Position numbers and translations under genes: made by a program. From Hypoxylon rubiginosum (lineage: Eukaryota > Ascomycota > Sordariomycetes > Xylariales > Hypoxylaceae): a stretch of DNA of 64,000 bases. The stretch spans positions 1,550,001-1,614,000 of the forward strand of contig CADCXA010000006.1 of the NCBI GenBank assembly GCA_902806565.1, given 5' to 3'. The notes beneath the pieces were generated by a model. That model was not told where the DNA came from, made no database searches, and saw only the letters and a list, made by a program, of their open reading frames with translations. Every line of letters begins with the position of its first letter. Position 1 is the first letter of the stretch. Positions 58,267 to 64,000 of the stretch are shown piece by piece.

Positions 58267-60028
58267 ATGGCCTCCCAACCGCCGCCGCCGCCGCGGACTG
58301 GCTTGTCCCTTTACGCAAACCTCCTCGAGTCAGACGGCGATTCGTCTGCTTCTATATCACGCGGCCCCATGGTGTCGCAACAAGCTCTCGACGCGGTCAA
58401 AGAGCAAGAAGCTGCCAAGAAGCCCATCGATTCTGCCCTGCGCTTCCAGCCGCACCCTCAAATCCGACGCCCGCAACAGAAGTCCCAGAAACCCAAAGCG
58501 AGCTTCCCCAAGGCGCCTCCCGCTCCCACCAACGCTGTAAACCCTAGCGGTGCTTCCGCTGCTGCTCCGGTGCCGGCGAAAAGCAGGCTAGCCGACTGGG
58601 CGCCTACCGAAGAGGACGAGTACATGTACGGCACGGGCGAGAAGAGGGCGCGCGGTGGGCGCAGGAAGAAAAAGAAGAAGGTCGAAGAGATGCCTATGGA
58701 GACCGACTGGGACGAGATCTATGACCCTTCGCGACCTACAAACGTAGACGAATACCTACGAAGCGATGAGCGAATCAGGGAGGTGCGCGAGTGGAAAGAC
58801 TTACTTTACAAGCATAGACGGCGCGACGACGAGAGACGAGGCGGAAGCTGGGACGACAGCGAAGAGGAAGAATCCAGGCCGGCGCAGAGTAAGTCTAGCA
58901 ATGTTAGACGGTGTCTGCGATCGTGCTTTACTAACATACATAACATCGACAGACCAATTTGCACCTCCAGGTTCCTACTCCTTCGCACCACCACCACCGT
59001 CACCCCCGAGAGCCTCGGTACCCGACGACAAGACCGGCGATGATGCATTCGCACGCCGATTAGCCCTGTCTCAAGGCAACGCGCCTCCTCCACCACACTC
59101 ACCCACACCGCCGCCACCACCTCCTCCCCCTCCTCCATCCGCACCTCCAGAGCAAGAACCCGCAACCATATCCCGCGCGCCGGTGCGGTACGCGCCACCA
59201 GAGCCTCCCTCTGTACCTCCTTCCAACGCGCCTCCCGACCCAGACGCCATGGACGAAGACGAAGACGAATACGTACCCCCGGAACCGGACGCGAATACCG
59301 CCGCCGCCGTCGACGACGATACGGCCGAAGCGCGCGGCGGCAGCAACAGCCGGCCCGGCCAGAAGGGCTTCGCGGCGCGGCTCATGGCCAAGTACGGGTG
59401 GGCCAAGGGCCAGGGCCTGGGCGCCGAGTCGAGCGGGATCCTGCAGCCGCTCCGCGTGCAGGTCGAGAAGCGCAAGAAGAAGTCGGACGCCGAAGGCGGC
59501 GGGTGGGCCGAGCCCGGCGGGCGCGGACGCATCATAGGCCCCAAAGCCGCCGCCTCCGCCTCCGCCTCCGCCGGGTCGGCTTCGTCCGAAGGTGGCAAGT
59601 TCGGGCCCGCGAGCAGCGTGGTCGTGCTGCGCAGCATGCTGGACGGCATGGAAGACCTGCAGGCCGAGATGGAGTCCGGGCTGGGCCAGGAGATCGGCGA
59701 GGAGTGCGGCGAGAAGTACGGTCGCGTCGAGCGGCTGTACATCGACGTCGAGGGCCGCCGCGTCTATATCAAATTTGTCGACCCTCGCTCAGCTGAGAGG
59801 GTATGTGAACCCCCCCCCCCCCCCTCCCCCCCCTTCTCTCCTCCCCCCGTGTCCGTCCGTTTCGAAGACGAATTCATGTTTGTGCTTGCTTGCTTGCTTG
59901 GGGTGGGTAAAACTAACATATTACTATCACAGGCGGTCAACAAGTTGGACGGCCGCGTATTCGCCGGCAACACCATACAGCCGCAGTTCTACGACGTTGA
60001 CAAGTTCGAGAGGAGGATATACGAGTGA
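58267..60028 (+). CDS. Splicing factor SPF45 (RBM17-like)
   Basis: Exons 58267-58888, 58953-59800 and 59933-60028 give 521 residues. The N-terminus opens with TGLSLYANLL, followed by WDEIYDPSRPTNVDEY, a block shared with SPF45. The middle is Pro-rich (runs of up to ten Pro). The G-patch lies at about residues 350-395 (FAARLMAKYGWAKGQGLG, then SSGILQPL). The C-terminal U2AF-homology RRM has RLYIDVEGRRVYIKF and the R-x-F loop in LDGRVFAGN, which binds the Trp-containing ligand motifs of SF1, U2AF and SF3b155. It acts in the nucleus in 3' splice-site choice. The second intron falls inside the RRM and starts with GTATGTGAA followed by a 15-base poly-C run. Confidence 0.92.
59810..59824. repeat. 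Poly-C run in SPF45 intron 2
   Basis: Fifteen C in a row, then T, then eight more C. The run begins 9 bases after the GTATGT donor at 59801 and lies on the coding strand. Confidence 0.88.
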
Positions 60029-60797
60029 CCAGTTAGAACCCCATACGTAAGGGAGTATAGCCTAGGAAAGTGCTGGAAGGAAGTTCAGAAAGCCCGCTTT
60101 GTGGTCATGTAATGCACAGCTCAAAATAGGAGAGCTGGGGCTACTAGGTAGCCAACAGCGGGATGTTTGACTTTAGCAAGACGGGCGAGCACGACGATCT
60201 AGAAACATTTATGCACAACCCCTACGAATAGGAGGTGAATATATACGTCGGCTAGGATTATGGTCACTACCCAAATCTATCAACGGCTTCGTTACCTATC
60301 AAGCGTCCTACTGAATTAACGCACATAACAGAACATCAAATTACTAGGTAGACTTGGGTAATAACGCGTGGACTTGTCAATGCTATTACCGTTTATCTGC
60401 TATATTCCTACACATGTATCCCGGAGCTCTTCCGGTCCAGAATGAATACACCCCCCAACCACTGTTCTTGTAGTCTCCCTCCAGCACCATTAGACTCATC
60501 ACTGCGTACAACTTCCCAACTCCTCCGTATTAAAATTCGTATTTCGCCGCAAGTTGAGTGAGACGGCAGGGTGCACTAGAGCCACCGAAAGGGCCCATTA
60601 ACGAGCAGTCATCACAATAGTAACAAACGTAGGGGGCCGATTTTTCCAAGTAACACATGCATCAGTATTAAGTCTAGCGGTTCCTTATACGTAGCCCTAG
60701 TCGCAAAAGGCGACCGATGAAATGACAGTTTTTATGACACTGGAAAAAAAGGGAATGTTGACAACGCCACCATGTTCCAAAACCTATCGCCCACTTA
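60029..60797. other. Convergent 3' region
   Basis: Spacer between the tails of SPF45 and the Ecm33-like gene. It is AT-rich in parts. No feature is recognised. Confidence 0.35.
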
Positions 60798-62069
60798 TTA
60801 CAAGAAGGCGGCAACGAAAGCGCCAAGCGAGGCAAGGGTGACAAAGGTAGACACGCTGGCGCCGAGGGGAGACGCGGCGCTGTTCTGGTCATCGGAGGTG
60901 CCTCCAGAGGAGCTGTTGCTTCCAGAAGCATCCGAGGTGTCGTTGTTGGCATTCTCGTCGTTACCCTTGCAGTTGAAGTCACCTTGAACAACGCCGCTGT
61001 TGTACTTGTTCAGGCTGTTGCAGGAGTCGCTGATGTCCTCAGTGCTCACAACTTCGAAGGCACCCTTGACATCCTGAAGATCAGGCAGCTCCACGTCGGT
61101 GAAGGAACCACGGACCTTGACGGCACCACCAATCTCGTTGACGGCACCGAATCCGTCGAGCTTCTCCAGAGCAGTGTTGTTGGCGATAGTGAAACCACCT
61201 CCAATGCGCGTCAGGGTGGGGATCGAGATGTTGGTGAGTTGCGGGTTGCTAACGAAGGACAAATCACCGTCTTGGATGTCAGTCAAGTTGGCAGCGGTGA
61301 AGGTCGTGAAGTAGTTGGAGTCGAAACGCATGGAGCCGTTGACGGTGTGAAGAGAGGGAACGGAGAAGGAGGTGACGTTGGCAATCGTCATGTTGGCAAT
61401 CCACTCCAGGTTAGGCATCTCCATGGACAGGTTCAGACCGTTGGCTTGGATGTACATGGTGTTGGTCAAGCTCTTGATGCTAGTGGAGAACTTGGTCAAC
61501 CGGCGGTTGTTGTTAATGTTCATGTCGCTTAGGGAGTCAACGTTAATACCATCGATGTTCTCGATAAAGGTATCAGCGATGGTAACGCTCTTCGCCTTCG
61601 TAATACCGGGGTTGCCAAAGGTAGGCTCGGGCAGGTTGTTCAAGGTGGCCCAGTCAATGGATCCCACCTCACCGAGCTTGGGGAAGCTCAGGGTCGACAG
61701 CTTGGTGACGTTCTTCAGGGTGAAGGCACCACCAATTGTCTCCAAGGATGAGCTCTGCAGGGTCAGTAGAAGACCGTTGTTCTCAGCTGTGAGGTCACCA
61801 CCAATCTCTGAAAGTCTTCCACCAAGGTTGATGACCGTGTCGACGGTACTAGCGGCGATGAGCACGCTGCCCTCGATCGTGTCGCACTCGGCAAGTTGAG
61901 TAGCATCGGCCGCGGATCTGATCGTGGCGGTCGGGTCATCACATCCTACAGCGAACACACCTATAATCACCAAAGTTAGCTGCTGATGTAATTTTTAGAA
62001 TGTTGTATTTGACTTACCGGACGCCATGCTGAGCGCCGTAGCGGCGGAGAGAATCTGCTTGCTCAACAT
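60798..62069 (-). CDS. ECM33: GPI-anchored cell-wall protein Ecm33-like
   Basis: Exons 62069-62018 and 61960-60798 give 404 residues. Exon 1 encodes a signal peptide (LSKQILSAATALSMASGVFA), cut near the CDDPTATI start of the mature protein. The body is a series of receptor-L-type (leucine-rich-like) repeats, for instance IEGSVLIAAS, LSEIGGDLTAENN, LETIGGAFTLKN and LTRIGGGFTIANNTALEKL. Several N-glycosylation sequons are present. The end is a Ser/Asn/Gly-rich stretch followed by a hydrophobic tail (LGASVSTFVTLASLGAFVAAFL), as in GPI signals. Ecm33 proteins are needed for normal wall architecture in yeasts and moulds. The codon use is strongly biased, fitting high expression. The gene has a long upstream region with CAATTG sites. 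Confidence 0.95.
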
Positions 62070-64000
62070 TTTTGCTGTACTGTACTGGAAGGGTGGTCAG
62101 TTACGTCGGAATCAATGCAATGATAGAATAAAGTGTAAGTAAATCGTGGTTTGTTTTCTGTATGGACCTCCAGGCTGGTTGTTCCGAGAAGAGTAAAGAG
62201 CTGGGCATGGGACGGATCTATTAAACCATCTGCCACACGTGTCGAAAAAATGACGAGGACGTTTGAATCCAGTGGAACAACCTGACCAGACAATTGAATT
62301 GGCCGAACAAATGGTAAACCGGAGCCAGACGTAAGGAAACTGCTTTGTTGAGTTGCTGGGGCAGGCCACACCAGACCAATTGACGTTGTAGATTCCGCAG
62401 CTTATCGTAGAAGCAGGTGAATTGGCCAGTCAGACTGCACGCAATTGTTGATACAGCAACGCCGCTAATTGACGCTAGCATTTGCAATCGAGCATCGCCT
62501 GCCTCTGTATTCCTTGGTGATTATACAATTCCAATTCCTGTTTGTAGCCCCCAAGAACCAGCCAAGTCGAGACATCAATTCGTATCGTCCAATCCCTAGG
62601 TTACGACCGTACCATGGAACCCCTGAAAGAAAGTTGATACCCGGCTGGACAGCGACATTCGCATTTGCCACCCGAAGCACGTCGTGTTCGGTTATACGAG
62701 CGTCACGTCAATCAGAACCCAATTGGAGGGAACCGAACTAACATAGCGTCGATGTAGAAATCCAGGAAGCCCGTAACGTTGTAGAAGCCCGTGGTTCCTT
62801 CGTGAGGCATACAGTCAAGCAAGAATAAGAAAACAAAACTACTAACCTGATAAGACTTAAGATTCAAATCTCAGGAACCTCAAGATTAAAATATCAACCA
62901 CGCTCTAACGCGGAAGATAGTGTGTTTAGAAGTTGCCTTTTGGTGTTTCGTCTGGCTGGATCTTAGGAGAAAGTGTAAAGTCGCGGGCGAGGGAAAGTTA
63001 AGCTGAACTTTGACGCGGTATGTGTATTAAAGGGAGGAAGCTATTGAGCGAGTGCTCTTCCTCTTCTAAAGGGAGAATATTGACAAACGAATGAATCCGA
63101 ATGGGAAGAAAGAGGAAGATGGAGAAAAAAAAGCGAGAAAAAGCGAGATGGAGGGAAGGTCAGGACAAGAAAAGGCCGAAACGTTTTGGAATTCGACTTT
63201 TGATGGATGGCGTGGCTACTTGGGGGGTTAGGGGGGGTGTGGAAAAAGGGAAGGCAAGGGGGAATTGGTGTGGAGTTTTTTTAAGGGGTAAAAAAATAAC
63301 ACTGCACAGTGCGGGCCTACGAGCATTTATGAACCTACGAATCTACCTACTGCCCACCTACTTGCCCACCAGATAAGGCATGACTGTCTACCGGATCGCA
63401 TGTACACCAAATCACAAGTCATTAATCCGGCGCAGCACTGACTAAAGGATCTTCGCACAATTTCAAGCAAGAAGCTAGGCAAGCCAGGCCCTGGAAACCA
63501 TTCGACGGAGGCCCTGAGTCCCTTGACAGCCCTGACAAGGCCAGACATGGGAGGCCTTGGTATGAATATGAATGAAAAAGGCACACCCGGAGCTAATAAA
63601 GCATCAGGAATCAAGAATCTTTATCCACTACTTTACTTGTACTACTACACGTATCGTACTAATGTAGATAGAGATACGGCACAGTGTACTCCTCGTGGTT
63701 GTTGGGTTGTTGTCCATGGTGCGAGAGAAGCCTTCGTATTCCTAATCGTCACTTGCACGATGCATGCAGGTTCTTCTTCTTCTTACCTTATCAGCAACGT
63801 CTGGCACTCATGCTATTGGAAGGCCAGCTTCTAAAGAGCCAGATGGCTGGACGTACATGATGTAGTACATACGATAGGTAGACGGAATATGCATCAGACA
63901 CAGGTAGCGAGGTGGACAAGGGGTGGTACCGTACATAGTATGGACCAAGAAAGCACAGTGTCGCAGTTGTTCATATCAGTTCGTTCTGTTGGCGAGATTG
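62070..64000. other. Upstream region of Ecm33 and window end
   Basis: Probably the long promoter and 5' leader of the Ecm33-like gene. Four CAATTG sites lie at 62291-62725 and are listed separately. At about 63090-63300 the plus strand is A/G-rich. Open frames here have no recognisable protein features, and no gene is supported up to the end. Confidence 0.4.
62291..62725. promoter_or_regulatory. Cluster of CAATTG sites upstream of Ecm33
   Basis: CAATTG occurs at 62291, 62377, 62442 and 62720, together with several GAATTGG variants (62295, 62410). This is four in 435 bases, against an expected one per 4 kb. It lies 220-660 bases ahead of the Ecm33 start, in the region expected to hold promoter and leader. 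Confidence 0.3.

Noticed and set aside
59071..59796. Overlapping frames in the SPF45 gene (223 and 132 codons)
   Set aside because: They are the complement or shift of the Pro-rich and G-patch region and have no domain of their own.
62063..62741. Frames of 60-102 codons upstream of the Ecm33 gene
   Set aside because: They overlap one another on both strands without any domain. The region is better read as promoter and 5' leader.

Overview
The window looks like nuclear DNA of a filamentous ascomycete (Pezizomycotina, most likely Sordariomycetes). The genes are cut by short introns of about 50-170 bases with GTRNGT donors and YAG acceptors. The products are typical of moulds: Atg7, an Ecm33-like wall protein, a GPI-anchored GH16 glucanase, a fungal-type F-box protein and a Yap-like bZIP factor. 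I cannot fix the genus from sequence alone. I rebuilt 23 protein genes by joining exons in frame. Every exon junction given is my reading of splice signals and family alignment from memory; no transcript data were available.

Layout. 1-5.1 kb: a small bZIP factor and a long stretch without genes that holds a possible 397-bp inverted-repeat element. 5-13.2 kb: a single-pass surface protein, a GPI-anchored GH16 glucanase, an OMA1-type mitochondrial protease and a soluble cytochrome b5. 13.6-15.4 kb: a cytochrome P450 converging on the b5 gene. 18.4-24 kb: a 64-residue membrane protein, a dCMP deaminase with an N-terminal P-loop, and ATG7. 24-27.5 kb: a tRNA-like remnant and a nucleotidyltransferase-fold protein. 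28.6-32 kb: an MFS transporter converging on a J-domain membrane protein. 32-37.9 kb: a 5.9-kb stretch with no convincing gene. 37.9-44.3 kb: an F-box protein and a sphingolipid delta-4 desaturase. 45-55.2 kb: a compact housekeeping block (VAP/Scs2, a UBA-UBX protein, ribosomal P1, a DUF2408 protein, a YCII-domain protein and an acidic Ser-rich orphan). 55.8-62.1 kb: a peroxisomal AMP-binding enzyme, splicing factor SPF45 and Ecm33.

How they fit together. There is no operon logic and no secondary-metabolite cluster: the P450 has no synthase or transporter beside it. The contents are mostly cell wall (GH16, Ecm33, Kre9-like protein), membrane lipid and ER contact biology (desaturase, VAP, J-protein, b5), and protein quality control (Atg7, UBX, OMA1, F-box).

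I did not find an undescribed multi-gene system. The most unusual signals are non-coding. Three long poly-C runs sit on the sense strand just after the 5' splice site in introns of three unrelated genes. CAATTG-palindrome clusters lie upstream of two cell-surface genes. A nucleotidyltransferase-fold protein has Asn where the catalytic Asp residues are expected.
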